DNA of 64,000 bases from LMUY01 sp965199105 (GCA_965199105.1 CBDAQO010000002.1:3100001-3164000); one strand, 5' to 3'; positions 1-9,391 are shown, counted from the first letter of the stretch. Translations and numbers: made by a program. The notes: a model not told the origin generated them from the sequence alone.

Positions 1-78
1 GCTGAACGCGCGGGCGGAGCGGGACGGGGTGCGGGCGGGGCCGTGACCCGGGAAGGGGGGCTCTGCCCCGGGCCCCGC

Positions 79-98
79 AAGAGGATGGTCATCCTCTT
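79..98. terminator. Perfect hairpin downstream of trmB
   Basis: AAGAGGAT and ATCCTCTT form an 8-bp perfect inverted repeat around the loop GGTC. It lies just past the trmB stop codon. There is no clear T-tract, so termination is an inference. To its left an open frame on the + strand ends in TGA at 44-46; this could be the last few codons of a gene outside the window, but too little is present to name it. Confidence 0.45.
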
Positions 99-106
99 GA
101 CACCTG

Positions 107-811
107 CTATTCCGGGTTTCGGCGTGTTGCGGACCAGTAGAGCGGGGGGCGGCCGGCATCGAGGGCTTTTTGTTCGTAGCGGGTCGGTGGCCAGGTGGCG
201 GGGCGCTGGGTGGCGGGGGCAGGAGCGGCGAACAGCATCTGGGCTGCCAGAACGCTCGCGGTCCAGGCCTGGTAGGTCGGATCGTCGCTGGCGATGCGCC
301 ATTCGGCGCCGGGTTGCAGCGCGCGGGCGGCGAGGGCCAGCGTGTCCGGGTGCACGAAGCGGCGCTTGGCGTGGCGGGCCTTGGGCCATGGGTCCGGGAA
401 CATCAGGAACAGGCGGCTGAGCGAGGCCGGCGGCAGGGCTTGCAGCAGCAGCCGGGCGTCGTCCGGCCAGATCAGCAGGTTTGGCGGCAGCGGGGCGGTG
501 GCTTCGCCGCCTTCGGGAACCAGGGCGGAGAGCAGGGAGCAGATGCCGTTTTGGTAAACCTCGCAGGCGATCAGCCCGGCGTCGGGGTTCGCGGCGACTT
601 GGGCGCGGGCGTGTTCGCCGCCACCGAAGCCGACTTCAAGCCACAACTCCTGCGGGCGATGCGCAAACGCGCTGCCGGGGTCGCCAGCCTGCGCCGGGTC
701 CAGCCGCAGCCGGGGCAGGGTGGCCTCCAGCAGCAAGCGCTGCCGCGGGCGCAGGGTGTTGCCCTTGGTGCGCCCATAAAGCCGTGACGCCGCGGGTTTC
801 AGGATGGCCAT
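107..811 (-). CDS. trmB: tRNA (guanine-N7-)-methyltransferase
   Basis: Methylates N7 of guanosine 46 in the tRNA variable loop using S-adenosylmethionine; cytoplasmic. The 234-aa length is normal for TrmB. The SAM-binding motif EVGFGGGEH is in the first third of the protein, and the family motif FPDPWPKARHAKRR follows in the middle. It is transcribed in the same direction as metK, the gene for the enzyme that makes its cofactor, with about 130 bp between them. That pairing is common in alphaproteobacteria. The start is the first ATG of the frame and gives the usual short basic N-terminus. Confidence 0.95.
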   Translation of the reverse strand: MAILKPAASRLYGRTKGNTLRPRQRLLLEATLPRLRLDPAQAGDPGSAFAHRPQELWLEVGFGGGEHARAQVAANPDAGLIACEVYQNGICSLLSALVPEGGEATAPLPPNLLIWPDDARLLLQALPPASLSRLFLMFPDPWPKARHAKRRFVHPDTLALAARALQPGAEWRIASDDPTYQAWTASVLAAQMLFAAPAPATQRPATWPPTRYEQKALDAGRPPLYWSATRRNPE

Positions 812-871
812 TTAGCCCTGTTTCTGCAGCCGCCTCCCTATAGGAGCAAGGCGACCGCATCTGCTTCCTTG

Positions 872-900
872 TCCCTCTCCCGTGAAGGACGGGAGAGGGA
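872..900. repeat. REP-like palindrome between trmB and metK
   Basis: A perfect 12-bp inverted repeat (TCCCTCTCCCGT and its complement) with the 5-base loop GAAGG. Related CCCTCTCCC / GGGAGAGGG palindromes occur at 40932-40994 and 46654-46684, so this is a dispersed intergenic repeat. It may also serve as a transcription terminator or mRNA stabiliser after metK, but no T-tract is seen. Confidence 0.6.
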
Positions 901-945
901 GAGTTGGAATGCGATCTCTGCCGCCTGCGGGAAGGGAGAGGCCTG

Positions 946-2133
946 CTACCGCCCGAAGGCGGTCTTCAGCGCGGGCACCAGGTCGGTCTTTTCCCAGGTG
1001 AACGTGCCCAGCTCCGGGTCGGGCGTGCGGCCGAAATGGCCGTAGGCGGACGTCACGGCGTAGATCGGGCGGTTCAGATGCAGGTGCTCGCGGATGCCGC
1101 GCGGGCTCAGGTTGACCATCTCGCGCAGGGTGCGCTCCAGCAGCGCCTCGTCCACGTCGCGCCCGGTGCCGCCCAGGTCGACATACACCGACAAGGGGTG
1201 CGACACGCCGATGGCATAGCTGATCTGGATCGTGCAGCGCTCGGCTAGCTCCGCCGCCACCACGTTCTTGGCCAGATAGCGGCACACATAGGCGGCCGAG
1301 CGGTCGACCTTGGTCGGGTCCTTGCCGCTGAACGCGCCGCCGCCATGGGGTGCGGCGCCGCCATAGGTGTCGACGATGATCTTGCGCCCGGTCAGCCCGC
1401 AATCCCCGTCCGGGCCGCCGATGACGAAGCTGCCGGTGGGGTTGATGTAGATCTCGCTCTCCGGCGGCATCCAACCCGGCGGCAGCGTGGTCTCGATCAG
1501 CGGCAGCAGCATGCGCTTGATCGCCGCCTGCTCCATCCCCGCCTCGTGCTGGGTGGACACCACGACCGAGGTCGCGCCCAGCGGCTTGCCGTCCACGTAG
1601 CGCAGCGTCACCTGGCTTTTCGCGTCCGGCAGCAGGCCCGCCACCGACACGTCCTTGTTGCGGCGCAGTTCGGACATCCGGCGCAGGATCAGGTGGGCGT
1701 AGTACAGCGGCGCCGGCATCAGCGCGTCCGTTTCGGTGCAGGCGTAGCCGAACATGATGCCCTGGTCGCCGGCGCCTTCGTCCTTGTTGCCGGCACTGTC
1801 CACGCCCACCGCGATGTCGGCGCTCTGCGCGTGCAGGTGGCACTCGACGGCGGCGTGCTTCCAGGAGAAACCGGCCTGGTCGTAGCCGATGTCATGCACC
1901 GCAAGCCGCGCCAGATGGGTCAGCAGCTCCGGCGTGACGGTGTCGGGCCCGCGTACTTCGCCGGCGAACACGATGCGGTTGGTGGTGACCAGCGTCTCGC
2001 AGGCCACGCGGGCGTAGGGGTCGGCAGCCAGGAATGCGTCCAGCACGGTGTCGCTCAACCGGTCGGCGACTTTATCCGGATGGCCTTCGGACACCGATTC
2101 CGACGTAAACAGATACTCGCCCTTGCCGCGCAT
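946..2133 (-). CDS. metK: S-adenosylmethionine synthetase
   Basis: Makes S-adenosylmethionine from methionine and ATP; cytoplasmic. 395 aa, the normal length. Family motifs are present: GHPDK near residue 18, GAGDQGIMFGYA in the middle, and the glycine-rich GGGAFSGKDPTKVDRSAAY that binds the phosphates. The start follows AGAGG about 8 bases upstream. It is divergent from hldE across about 170 bp, which holds a strong small hairpin (2165-2183). It probably shares a transcript with trmB. Confidence 0.97.
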   Translation of the reverse strand: MRGKGEYLFTSESVSEGHPDKVADRLSDTVLDAFLAADPYARVACETLVTTNRIVFAGEVRGPDTVTPELLTHLARLAVHDIGYDQAGFSWKHAAVECHLHAQSADIAVGVDSAGNKDEGAGDQGIMFGYACTETDALMPAPLYYAHLILRRMSELRRNKDVSVAGLLPDAKSQVTLRYVDGKPLGATSVVVSTQHEAGMEQAAIKRMLLPLIETTLPPGWMPPESEIYINPTGSFVIGGPDGDCGLTGRKIIVDTYGGAAPHGGGAFSGKDPTKVDRSAAYVCRYLAKNVVAAELAERCTIQISYAIGVSHPLSVYVDLGGTGRDVDEALLERTLREMVNLSPRGIREHLHLNRPIYAVTSAYGHFGRTPDPELGTFTWEKTDLVPALKTAFGR

Positions 2134-2164
2134 TCGCCGCCTCTACGCTTGCCGCCGATAGGAA

Positions 2165-2183
2165 GCGGGTGGAGCCAACCCGC
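2165..2183 (-). promoter_or_regulatory. Hairpin in the metK 5' leader
   Basis: On the metK strand, GCGGGT and ACCCGC pair perfectly around the loop TGGCTCC, about 30 bases before the start codon. A second short helix (CGCTT / AAGCG) can form between it and the Shine-Dalgarno sequence. This looks like a structured leader. I do not recognise a known SAM riboswitch core in it, so a regulatory role is a guess. Confidence 0.3.
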
Positions 2184-2300
2184 CGGTCGCGGGAAACGCG
2201 GTGTGTGGCGGAAACCACTTGGGGGGTCAAGCGGCGGCCCCCCGGCGTGGTCGGGCCTATTCGCTTGCCAAGCCCTGCCCAGTTCTATAGCGGTTTGCCG

Positions 2301-3794
2301 ATGGTCCCCGATACGCCGGCCGTGGGCGCAGCGGCCACGACAACCGCCGCCGAACTGGTCGACGCCGTGCGGCGGTTGGCCCGCACCAGCGTGCTCGTGG
2401 TCGGGGACGCGATGCTCGACCGCTACGTCTATGGCGTGGTGAACCGCATCTCGCCCGAGGCACCCATCCCCGTCGTGAGCGTCGAACGCGACGTCGCCAT
2501 GCCCGGTGGCGCCGGCAACGTAGTGCGCAACCTCACGGCCCTGGGTGCGGCGGTGGCGTTCGTCTCCGTGGTGGGGGACGACCAGGCCGGGTCGGACCTC
2601 ACCGGGCTGATCGGCGGGCAGCCGAACGTGGAGCCATGGTTGCTGGTGCAGGGCGGCCGCACCACCACCACCAAGACGCGCTACATCGCGCAAGGCCAGC
2701 AATTGCTGCGCGCCGACCACGAGGTGGCTGCGGCCATCCACCCCAAGCTGGCCGAACGCCTGGTCCGCATCACGCAGGACGCGCTGGCGGCCACCACCGT
2801 CACCGTGCTGTCGGACTACAACAAGGGCGTGCTGATGGGCACGGTGCCGGCGCAGATCATTGCCGCCGCGCGGGCCGCCGGGCGCCGCGTGGTGGTGGAC
2901 CCGAAGGGCCGCGACTACAGCCGCTACGCCGGGGCGGACGTGATCACCCCCAACCGCCGCGAGCTGGCCGAGGCGACCGGCATGCCGGTGGACAGCGAGG
3001 CCGCCATCGACGTCGCGGCGCAGAGCCTGCGCGCGGCCCATGGCTTCGGCGCCGTGCTCGTCACCCGCGCCGAGGATGGCATGACGCTGGTGACCGAGGC
3101 CGGCCTGCAACATTTCCCCGCCGAGGCGGCCGACGTCTACGACGTGTCTGGCGCCGGGGATACGGTGGTGGCCACGCTGGCGGCCGGCCTGGCCGCAGGG
3201 CTCGACCTCGCGGTCGCGGTGCGGCTGGCGAACCTGGCGGCGGGCGTGGTGGTGGGCAAGGTCGGCACCGCCGTCGCCCGCGAAGGGGACCTGCTGGCCG
3301 CGCTCTCCCCCCAAGGCGGCGCGCTACGCAAGGTTGTCACCCGCGAGCAGGCCGCCGAGCAGGTGGAGCGCTGGCGCCAGCGCGGATGGCGCACCGGCTT
3401 CACTAATGGCTGCTTCGACCTGCTGCATCCCGGCCACGTCCACCTGCTGGAACAGGCGCGCAGCCGCTGCGACCGCCTGGTGGTGGGGCTGAACTCGGAC
3501 GCCAGCGTGGCCCGGCTGAAGGGTCCGACCCGCCCGGTGCAGAGCGAGGCCGCCCGCGCCGCCGTGCTCGGCAGCGTGACCGCGGTGGACCTGGTGTGCG
3601 TGTTCGACGAGGACACGCCCGAGTCGCTGCTGCAGGCGGTCCGCCCCGAGCTGCTGGTGAAGGGCTCGGACTACACCATCGGCACCGTGGTGGGCGCGGA
3701 CTTCGTGCAGAGCTACGGCGGCGAGGTGATGCTGGCCGACCTGCTGCCCGGCTTTTCCACCACCGCCACCGTGCAGCGCCTGCGCAGCGTTTGA
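2301..3794 (+). CDS. hldE: Bifunctional heptose-7-phosphate kinase / heptose-1-phosphate adenylyltransferase
   Basis: Makes ADP-heptose precursor for the lipopolysaccharide inner core. 497 aa from the ATG chosen here; the frame is open further upstream, but that stretch is Arg/Pro-rich and unlike the family. Residues about 20-330 are a PfkB-type sugar kinase, with the N-terminal GDAMLDRYVYG motif, GGAGNV, and the C-terminal DVSGAGDTVVA anion-hole motif. Residues about 355-490 are a nucleotidyltransferase with FTNGCFDLLHPGHVHLL. Both halves look complete, so the protein should be bifunctional as in E. coli. It faces metK. Confidence 0.94.
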   Translation: MVPDTPAVGAAATTTAAELVDAVRRLARTSVLVVGDAMLDRYVYGVVNRISPEAPIPVVSVERDVAMPGGAGNVVRNLTALGAAVAFVSVVGDDQAGSDLTGLIGGQPNVEPWLLVQGGRTTTTKTRYIAQGQQLLRADHEVAAAIHPKLAERLVRITQDALAATTVTVLSDYNKGVLMGTVPAQIIAAARAAGRRVVVDPKGRDYSRYAGADVITPNRRELAEATGMPVDSEAAIDVAAQSLRAAHGFGAVLVTRAEDGMTLVTEAGLQHFPAEAADVYDVSGAGDTVVATLAAGLAAGLDLAVAVRLANLAAGVVVGKVGTAVAREGDLLAALSPQGGALRKVVTREQAAEQVERWRQRGWRTGFTNGCFDLLHPGHVHLLEQARSRCDRLVVGLNSDASVARLKGPTRPVQSEAARAAVLGSVTAVDLVCVFDEDTPESLLQAVRPELLVKGSDYTIGTVVGADFVQSYGGEVMLADLLPGFSTTATVQRLRSV

Positions 3795-3845
3795 CGCCAT
3801 CGCACGCCGCCAGTAAGCGTCCGGCTCACGCCTCGGGGGGGCGCA

Positions 3846-4934
3846 ATGCAAGACATTCCTGAATTAACTGTGCTCGACCGCCCGCAGTGCGACCTGCGCC
3901 GGGTCGGCAGTCATCCCAACCACTGGTATCCGCTCGCGTGGTCGCGCGAGCTGAAACCCGGCAAGACCTATGCCGCCCATTTCGCGGGCGAACCGATCGT
4001 GCTGGTCCGCCCGTTGGAAGGGCTGGTGTTCGCGCTTGAGGATCGCTGCGCCCACCGCCAGGTGCCGCTATCGCACGGCCTGGTGTCGGGTTGTGCGGTG
4101 CGCTGCGGCTATCACGGCTGGACCTACGATGCGTCCGGCAATTGCGTGGACGTGCCTTACCTGGGCAAGGGCAAGCTGCCCAACGGAGTGCATGCCTATC
4201 CCTGCCGCGAGCAGGACGGGCTGATCTTCGTCTGGCCTGGCGACCCGGCGGCCGTGACCGAATTGGGCCCGCTCGGCGCGGTGGCCGACCCGGCGTTCAA
4301 GACCCGGCGCTTCGGCCGCACCGTGCGCTGCCACTACACCTTCATGCACGAGAACCTGATGGACATGAACCATCAGTTCCTGCACCGCCGCCAGATGGGG
4401 CAGATCACCCCGCGCTACCTCGGCCGCCGCATCGGCGAGGACTGGATGGAGGTCGACTACACCTTCGCCCGCACGGGGGGGAAGCAGCCGTTCGGCGAGG
4501 CCGCCATCCTGGGCAAGCGCCGCAGCGAAAAGGAAGGGTCCGACAACAAGGACCTGATGACCATCCGCACCGGCTACCCTTACCAGACGCTGCGGATTTG
4601 GACCTCGGGCGACGAGCCGGTGATGCATCTGTGGATTTGCTACACCCCGATCGACGCCGAGCAGCGCAGCAACCGCACCTTCGGCCTGCTCTCGGTGCGG
4701 CGGCCAAAGATCCCCGGGCTGTTGGACGCGGCCTGGCCGCTGCTGGTGTGGTTCACCGAGCGCATCTTCCGCGAAGACCGCGAGGTGGTGGAAGTGGAGC
4801 AGGCGGCGCATGACCGCCAGCAGGGGGATTGGAACCAGGAAGTGTTCCCGCCCATCCGCGACCTGCGCACGCTGCTGGCCGCCAACGGCCTGCCGATCAC
4901 TCCACTCGTAAGGCGGCCCGTAGCGACGCGGTGA
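3846..4934 (+). CDS. Rieske-type mononuclear iron oxygenase, alpha-subunit-like
   Basis: Predicted oxygenase with an N-terminal Rieske [2Fe-2S] domain, ligands C68-x-H70 and C87-x2-H90. The catalytic iron site is around residues 170-180 (ENLMDMNHQFLH, giving His176 and His180). 362 aa, the size of vanillate-demethylase-like (VanA/Pdm) oxygenases. Such enzymes need a reductase, and none is encoded nearby. The substrate cannot be read from the sequence. The start follows a G-rich Shine-Dalgarno. Its last 38 bases overlap the convergent mmcB gene. Confidence 0.85.
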   Translation: MQDIPELTVLDRPQCDLRRVGSHPNHWYPLAWSRELKPGKTYAAHFAGEPIVLVRPLEGLVFALEDRCAHRQVPLSHGLVSGCAVRCGYHGWTYDASGNCVDVPYLGKGKLPNGVHAYPCREQDGLIFVWPGDPAAVTELGPLGAVADPAFKTRRFGRTVRCHYTFMHENLMDMNHQFLHRRQMGQITPRYLGRRIGEDWMEVDYTFARTGGKQPFGEAAILGKRRSEKEGSDNKDLMTIRTGYPYQTLRIWTSGDEPVMHLWICYTPIDAEQRSNRTFGLLSVRRPKIPGLLDAAWPLLVWFTERIFREDREVVEVEQAAHDRQQGDWNQEVFPPIRDLRTLLAANGLPITPLVRRPVATR

Positions 4935-5364
4935 TCGCCGGGTCTTCCAGCGCGGCCAGGCGGGCGGCCGCGGTGGTAGCGAAGCGGTGGGTGAGGGCAC
5001 GGCGGCGCGCGGGGGGCAGCGCGTGGCTCGGCGCCGGCCGCACCAGCTCGGCCTCGCGCCCGCTGGCGATGATCCAGCCGGTGCTGTCGGGCAGCAACTC
5101 GGTCGGGAACGCGTCGTCCACCGCGAAGTAGAGCGCGTCGCAGAACTCGCGGTAGTCCGGCCATTTGGCGTCGCTGAGGAAGTCCCTCGCGCCGGACTTC
5201 ACCTCGATGCAGACGAAGCCGCCATCCGGGCGCAGCGCCAGCACGTCCGCGCGCCGCCCGTTCGGCAGCGGCACCTCATGCACCGCGGCCCAGGCGAGCT
5301 GTTGGCACAGCGCTGCGACGGCGCGGCGGATGGCGAGTTGGCGTTGCGGAAAGCTGGGCTCCAT
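4897..5364 (-). CDS. mmcB: MmcB family DNA repair protein
   Basis: Small 155-aa protein of the MmcB family, described in Caulobacter as an SOS-related DNA repair factor. It has a PD-(D/E)xK nuclease-like core: RRADVLALRPDGGFVCIEVKSG supplies the D...ExK residues, followed by FLSDAKWPDYREFCDALYFAV. Biochemical activity is inferred from the fold. No LexA box is obvious to me upstream. It converges on, and overlaps, the Rieske oxygenase gene by 38 bp. Confidence 0.85.
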   Translation of the reverse strand: MEPSFPQRQLAIRRAVAALCQQLAWAAVHEVPLPNGRRADVLALRPDGGFVCIEVKSGARDFLSDAKWPDYREFCDALYFAVDDAFPTELLPDSTGWIIASGREAELVRPAPSHALPPARRRALTHRFATTAAARLAALEDPAITASLRAALRVE

Positions 5365-5438
5365 GCCGCCATCTTTACGGCTGGCCGAACGAAAAGGGAA
5401 CTCTTGGAACCGCGGCGGAGATAGCGCATTGTAGTGGA

Positions 5439-5945
5439 ATGGTTCCCACGCGGTTTGCCGTCGCCGCCCACATCCTCCTGATGATCGCTTCGGACCCGGG
5501 GGAGCTGCGCACGAGCCAGCGCCTGGCGACCAGCATCAACACCAATCCGGTGGTCGTCCGCCGCATCATGGCGTCCATGGCGCGCGCCGGCCTGGTTCGG
5601 GTGCGTCGCGGCCCGGGCGGCGCCGCCCTGATGCACCCGCCGGAAGCCATCACCCTGCAGCACGTCTGGCGCGCGGTGCATTCCGAGACGCGCCCGCTGC
5701 TGCCCATCCACGCCAACCCCGACCCCTGCTGCATCATCGGCCGGCGCGTTCAGGCGGTGCTGGGAGAGGCGTTCCAGGCCGCCGAACATGCGCTGGAAGA
5801 GGCGCTGGGCCAGACTACGCTGGCCGATCTGCTACAAGGCGTGCGGCTGGAGGAACCGGTGTTCCCGCCCTGTGATGCGCAAGCGATTGAGGAGCCGGCC
5901 CTCGCGGCCACTACGCACCTGGCCGGCGGCGTTCCCGCAGGCTAA
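5439..5945 (+). CDS. Rrf2 family transcriptional regulator
   Basis: 168-aa Rrf2-type DNA-binding protein. The N-terminal winged helix is clear (LRTSQRLATSINTNPVVVRRIMASMARAGLVRVRRGPGGAALMH-like arrangement over residues 25-65). Only an adjacent cysteine pair (PCCIIG, near residue 92) is present, not the three-cysteine cluster that binds Fe-S in IscR or NsrR. It is therefore more like the YwnA/CymR-type members. It is divergent from mmcB and convergent with the peptide-binding-protein cluster, whose regulator it could be, although position alone does not show that. Confidence 0.85.
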   Translation: MVPTRFAVAAHILLMIASDPGELRTSQRLATSINTNPVVVRRIMASMARAGLVRVRRGPGGAALMHPPEAITLQHVWRAVHSETRPLLPIHANPDPCCIIGRRVQAVLGEAFQAAEHALEEALGQTTLADLLQGVRLEEPVFPPCDAQAIEEPALAATTHLAGGVPAG

Positions 5946-5981
5946 CCCATAGCGGCGGCGCGCACTTTCCCGCCCCTATGC

Positions 5982-7661
5982 TCAATCAGCCGGCAGCCAG
6001 TTCTCCGCCTCCTGCGTGAATGGTTGCCCAGTTCCGGACGGGCCAAACCCTACCAGCCACTTCGGCAGCGCCTGCGCGATGGACGTGATGAACAGCGGCA
6101 ACGCGGGCAGTTCCTGGGCATAGATTTGCTGCATGTCGGCCCAGGCTGCGCGCTGGTGCGCCGGGTCGAGGTCGCTGTCTGCTGTCGCGATGTCGGCGTC
6201 GAACCGCGCGTTGGCGAACGCTAGGAAGTTCGCCCCGCCGTAATTGTTCTGCGCGGTGGGGATTTGGTCCGAGCCGAGCGTGAGCCGCGGGCTTTCGCCG
6301 ACATTGCTGGTCCAGGTGTAGAGCACCAGGCCGGTGTAGGCGCGGTGCTTGGTGGTGGTGCCGAACAAGGTGCGCGACGGCTCGAAGCGCAGGTTGGTTT
6401 CCACCCCCACTTGCCGCCACTGGCTTTGCATCACCGACATCTCGAGCTCGTTGATGCGGAACCCGGCGGCGGAGAGGAACTCCAACGACAACCGGTCGCC
6501 GGCGGCGTTGCGGCACACTCCGTCCGCACCCGGCGCCCAGCCCGCCTCCGCCAGCAACTTGCGCGCGCCCGCCGGGTCGTACGGCACGGCGGCGATGGTG
6601 GGGTCGAACTCGGGGTTTTGCGGGCTGACGAAGCTGTTGGCCACCAGGTTCATGCCGCCGAACAGCTTGGCGTTCAGCGTCTGCCGGTCGATCGCCATCA
6701 GAAGCGCGCGGCGTACCCGCACGTCCTGTAGGATAGGATTGTCCTTCTGCATGTCGATGTGGGCGTAGGTGAGGCTGGGCGCAAAGGTGTAGTTGAACTG
6801 GTCCGGCTCGCGGGTTCGCAAGGCCAGGACTTGGTCGAGCGTGAGGTTGTTGTCGAGGTCGATGTCGCCTGACAGCAGGTTGGCCTGCAGCGCCGCTGTG
6901 TCGCCGATGTAGCGCATCACCACGTGCTTGAAGCCGGCCTTGCGATGACCGGTCTCGGGCACGCCGGGCCAATAGGGGTTGGGCTCCAGCACGATCTGCG
7001 CGCCGACATCGTATTTGGTGATGCGATACGGCCCGTCCCACAGCCCGGGATTGGTCGGGTCGCGATTGTAGGTCGTGGTGTTGATGTAGTCCCCGGCGGC
7101 ATGCGCACCGGCGTAGACCGGCCCTTCGATGTGCTCCGGCAGGATCTGGTCCCATTGCGCGTAGGACACCACCACCTTGGGCAGGTGCAGCACCACAGTG
7201 TGCTCGTCGATCATGCGCGCGGCGTCGGCTCGGCTCCACGCGTTGGAGTTGCTGAACCCGGCGCTCGGGTCCCGCCCGACGCGCAGGGTGAACGCGACGT
7301 CATTGGCCGTCACGGGCTGTCCGTCGCCCCATTTCAGGTCCGGCAGGAGCTTGATCGTCACCTCCATGCCTTTGCCGCCACCGGGCTCGTCCACCAGCTT
7401 GGCGAGCCCGTTCTGCAGCGAGGGCACTTCGCTGCAGAGCAGGCAAATCAGCCGGCCATGCGCATCCGAGGTGGTGATGGTGCGGATGCCGAAGCCCAGC
7501 ACGGTGCTCTTGATCAGCAAGGCGTCGATCGACGGGTGCAGGCTGGCGGGGAACTCGCTGATGCCGATGACGAGGTCATCCTTGGCAGCGGCCGGCAGCG
7601 CGGTCGCGACGAGCGCCGACACGGCGAGGCAGAGGCAGAGGCGTAGGCGTAGGCGCATCAT
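5982..7661 (-). CDS. Peptide/opine-type ABC transporter substrate-binding protein, paralogue 1
   Basis: Periplasmic solute-binding protein of the SBP_bac_5 (OppA/DppA) family, 559 aa. The start codon chosen has GGGAG 9 bases upstream and gives a clean signal peptide (arginine-rich n-region, hydrophobic core, ALPAAA cleavage site). A longer open frame upstream lacks protein character. Typical family stretches: KWGDGQPVTANDVAFTLR, and RVRRALLMAIDRQTLNAKLF. It is roughly three quarters identical by eye to the gene upstream (7690-9345), so this is a tandem duplication. Permease and ATPase genes are absent from the surroundings. Confidence 0.92.
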   Translation of the reverse strand: MMRLRLRLCLCLAVSALVATALPAAAKDDLVIGISEFPASLHPSIDALLIKSTVLGFGIRTITTSDAHGRLICLLCSEVPSLQNGLAKLVDEPGGGKGMEVTIKLLPDLKWGDGQPVTANDVAFTLRVGRDPSAGFSNSNAWSRADAARMIDEHTVVLHLPKVVVSYAQWDQILPEHIEGPVYAGAHAAGDYINTTTYNRDPTNPGLWDGPYRITKYDVGAQIVLEPNPYWPGVPETGHRKAGFKHVVMRYIGDTAALQANLLSGDIDLDNNLTLDQVLALRTREPDQFNYTFAPSLTYAHIDMQKDNPILQDVRVRRALLMAIDRQTLNAKLFGGMNLVANSFVSPQNPEFDPTIAAVPYDPAGARKLLAEAGWAPGADGVCRNAAGDRLSLEFLSAAGFRINELEMSVMQSQWRQVGVETNLRFEPSRTLFGTTTKHRAYTGLVLYTWTSNVGESPRLTLGSDQIPTAQNNYGGANFLAFANARFDADIATADSDLDPAHQRAAWADMQQIYAQELPALPLFITSIAQALPKWLVGFGPSGTGQPFTQEAENWLPAD

Positions 7662-7689
7662 AACCGTTGCTCCCAATTCAAGTTCTGCC

Positions 7690-9345
7690 CTAGTTGGACC
7701 GCCAATCCTCCGCTTGCTCCGGCGCCAAACGCCCCGACCCAGACACATCCAGCCACTTTGGCAAGGCGAGCAAACTGGCATCGATGAACAAGGGCAGCGC
7801 TGGCAGTTGGTCGGCGTAGATGCGCTGCATGTCGGCATAGGCGGCGGTCTGGACCGCAGGATCGAGGTTGGTCTCGACCGTCTCGATGTCGGCGTCGAAC
7901 TGCTTGTTGCTGAACCCGACCCAGTTGGCGCCACTCCAGTTGTTTTCGGCCGTCGGGATTTGATTGGTGCCAAGGATGCGGCGCGGGCTCACATTGGGGT
8001 GGTTGGTCCAGTTATACAGCATCAGGCCGGTATAGGTGCGGTGCTTGGCCGTGGTGCCGAACATCGTGCGCGAGGGCTCGAAGCGTAAATTGGTCTCCAC
8101 GCCAATCTTGCGCCACGCGCTCTGCATTACCGCCATCTCGAGTTCGCGGTAGTGCACACCCGCCGACGAGAGGAATTCGAGCGACAGCCGGTCCCCGGCC
8201 GCGTTGCGGCACACGCCGTCTGGTCCTGGCGTCCAGCCCGCCTCCGCCAGCAGCTTGCGCGCGCCCGCGAGGTCATACGGCACGGCCGGGATGTCGGCGT
8301 CGAAATGCTCGTCGCGCGGGCTCAGAAAGCTGTTGGGCAACAGGTTCATGCCATTGAACAGCTTGGCGTTCAGCGTTTGGCGATCGATCGCCATCAGCAG
8401 CGCGCGCCGCACGCGCCCATCCTGCAGGATAGGATTGTCCTTTTGCAGGTCGATATGGGTGTAGGTTTCGCTTGGCGGGAAGGTGTAATAGGCAAACCGG
8501 TCCGGCTCGCGGCTTTTCAGCACCAGCACCTGGTCGAGCGTGAGGTAGGTGTCGACGTCGATATCGCCCGACAGCAGGTTGGCCTCCAGCGCCGCCGTGT
8601 CGCCGATGTAGCGCAGCACGATGTGCTTGAAGCCGGCCTTGCGATGACCGGTCGCCGGCACGCCAGGCCAGTACGGGTTTGGTTCCAGCACAACCTGCGA
8701 GCCGACATCGTATTTCGTGATCAGATAGGGCCCGTTCCACAGCCCGGGATTGGTCGCATCGTGGTTGTAGGCGGTGGTGTTGATGTAGTCCCCGGCGGAA
8801 CGGCCCCGCGCGTAGATCGGGCCCTCGATGTGTTCGGGCAGGATTTGGTCCCATTGCGCGTAGGAGGGAATGGGTTTGGGCAGATGCAGCACGATGGTGT
8901 GGTCGTCCACCACGCGCGCGCGGTCGGCCCGGCTCCAGGCATTGATGTTGCTGAACCCGGCGCCTGGGTCCTGCGCGAGGCGCAAAGTGAACGCCACGTC
9001 ATTGGCCGTCACCGGTTGGCCGTCACCCCATTTCAGGTCAGGCAGCAGCTTGATCGTCACCTCCAGGCCCTTGCCCCCGCCAGGCTCGTCCACGAACTTT
9101 GCCAGCCCGTTGTCCAGCGACGGTACCTCGGTGCAGAGCAGGCAGACCAGCCGGTCGTTCACGTAGGCGGTGATGGCGCGCTGGCCGAACGCCACCACGT
9201 AGCTCTTGATCGATAGGGCGTCGATCATCGGATGCAGGCTGGCGGGAAACTCGCCAATGCCGATCACGAGGTCATCCTTGGCGACGGCTGGCAGGGTGCT
9301 AACCAGGAGCACCGTGAGCGCCGCAACACAGCCGCGTATCGGCAT
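7690..9345 (-). CDS. Peptide/opine-type ABC transporter substrate-binding protein, paralogue 2
   Basis: 551-aa SBP_bac_5 solute-binding protein, the tandem paralogue of the gene at 5982-7661. A perfect AGGAGG at 9355-9360 fixes the start and gives a signal peptide ending in TLPAVA. Both copies share an odd cysteine-containing segment, CLLC(S/T)EVPSL, around residue 65. The highest divergence is just after the signal peptide and in the C-terminal third, where ligand specificity usually lies, so the two may bind related but different ligands. The spacing to paralogue 1 (28 bp) suggests one transcript. Confidence 0.92.
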   Translation of the reverse strand: MPIRGCVAALTVLLVSTLPAVAKDDLVIGIGEFPASLHPMIDALSIKSYVVAFGQRAITAYVNDRLVCLLCTEVPSLDNGLAKFVDEPGGGKGLEVTIKLLPDLKWGDGQPVTANDVAFTLRLAQDPGAGFSNINAWSRADRARVVDDHTIVLHLPKPIPSYAQWDQILPEHIEGPIYARGRSAGDYINTTAYNHDATNPGLWNGPYLITKYDVGSQVVLEPNPYWPGVPATGHRKAGFKHIVLRYIGDTAALEANLLSGDIDVDTYLTLDQVLVLKSREPDRFAYYTFPPSETYTHIDLQKDNPILQDGRVRRALLMAIDRQTLNAKLFNGMNLLPNSFLSPRDEHFDADIPAVPYDLAGARKLLAEAGWTPGPDGVCRNAAGDRLSLEFLSSAGVHYRELEMAVMQSAWRKIGVETNLRFEPSRTMFGTTAKHRTYTGLMLYNWTNHPNVSPRRILGTNQIPTAENNWSGANWVGFSNKQFDADIETVETNLDPAVQTAAYADMQRIYADQLPALPLFIDASLLALPKWLDVSGSGRLAPEQAEDWRSN

Positions 9346-9391
9346 AGGCAGGCTCCTCCTAAGTAGAGACGCGAAGCAGCGCACCCGGTGG

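Noticed and set aside
2134..2300. SAM-II or SAM/SAH riboswitch upstream of metK
   Set aside because: The conserved cores I know for these classes could not be found; only simple hairpins are present.
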